Under the pieces are notes generated by a model that was not told the origin of the DNA, searched no databases, and saw only the letters and a program-made list of their open reading frames with translations. A program made the translations under genes and the position numbers. 14,723 bases of DNA, taken from positions 1-14,723 of the forward strand of contig CAZBJB010000037.1 in NCBI GenBank assembly GCA_964492105.1, read 5' to 3'. Positions 14,627-14,723 of the stretch are shown piece by piece. The stretch's first letter is position 1; each line of letters starts with the position of its first letter. This DNA comes from JAUZQZ01 sp964492105 (lineage in GTDB: Bacteria > Pseudomonadota > Zetaproteobacteria > Mariprofundales > Mariprofundaceae).

Positions 14627-14723
14627 ATGCAGGGTGTTTCGAAAAATCACGTATTCATCTCATTGGATCCTCTTGCAAAACTCCGGGTGGATGAGCGGCA
14701 ATCCCACTTTGAGACCATTTTCG
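14627..14723 (+). CDS. Possible 5' part of an unidentified gene, cut by the window end
   Basis: From ATG at 14627 the frame stays open for 32 codons to the window edge, beginning MQGVSKNHVFISLDPLAKL. I do not recognise it. It does not look like ribulose-phosphate 3-epimerase, which I would expect at this place from the A. ferrooxidans order. There is no good Shine-Dalgarno (only TTGG just before the ATG), and a second frame is also open here. The call rests only on an open frame and the lack of a terminator after fba. Confidence 0.2.
   Translation, partial: MQGVSKNHVFISLDPLAKLRVDERQSHFETIF

Noticed and set aside
13868..14650. Long minus-strand open frame opposite fba, and similar long antisense frames opposite glpX, tkt, gap and pyk
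   Set aside because: These are mirror frames of well-conserved genes with no family motifs of their own or usable ribosome sites.

Overview
The window holds ten complete genes of central carbon metabolism and reads as a piece of a chromosome from an autotrophic proteobacterium. The best match I can recall is the Acidithiobacillus ferrooxidans cbb3 operon, whose order (suhB, cbbF, cbbT, cbbG, cbbK, pykA, cbbA) corresponds to the right-hand operon here. That comparison is from memory. RuBisCO and phosphoribulokinase are not in the window, so autotrophy is inferred. The right-hand gene set, a GlpX-type bisphosphatase, transketolase, GAPDH, PGK and class II aldolase in one operon, is typical of Calvin-Benson-Bassham clusters.

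Layout. Glycogen block (140-4135): glgA on the plus strand converges with glgP on the minus strand, and their 3' ends overlap by 30 bp. PPi glycolysis (4386-5564): a pyrophosphate-type phosphofructokinase gene, pfp, lies on the minus strand upstream of glgP and probably shares its transcript. Divergent control region (5565-5708): it contains a candidate pfp promoter, a GGATCC palindrome and three 10-bp phased repeats. An inositol-monophosphatase-family gene (5709-6530) reads to the right. After a 285-bp gap comes the tight operon glpX - tkt - gap - pgk - pyk - fba (6816-14620), with strong Shine-Dalgarno sequences and spacings from a 1-nt overlap to 68 nt. A possible further gene starts at 14627 and runs off the window.

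How the genes work together. GlpX, Tkt, Gap, Pgk and Fba form the regenerative and reductive part of the Calvin cycle. Pyk drains 3-phosphoglycerate-derived carbon to pyruvate. GlgA stores carbon as glycogen. GlgP and Pfp would return it to glycolysis, saving ATP by using phosphate and PPi.

Most interesting observation. The two largest gaps each contain a copy of the same structured element of about 155-168 bp. One lies directly upstream of glgP (4148-4315) and the other upstream of glpX (6616-6769). The core is exactly 83 bp in both (59 of 83 identical by hand count). It is closed by terminal inverted repeats whose differences are partly compensatory, and it is wrapped by an outer inverted repeat that also changes on both sides together. 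Both copies have the same orientation relative to the downstream gene. This suggests either a structured leader RNA controlling storage and fixation genes, or a MITE-like dispersed repeat. I know of no named family that matches it.
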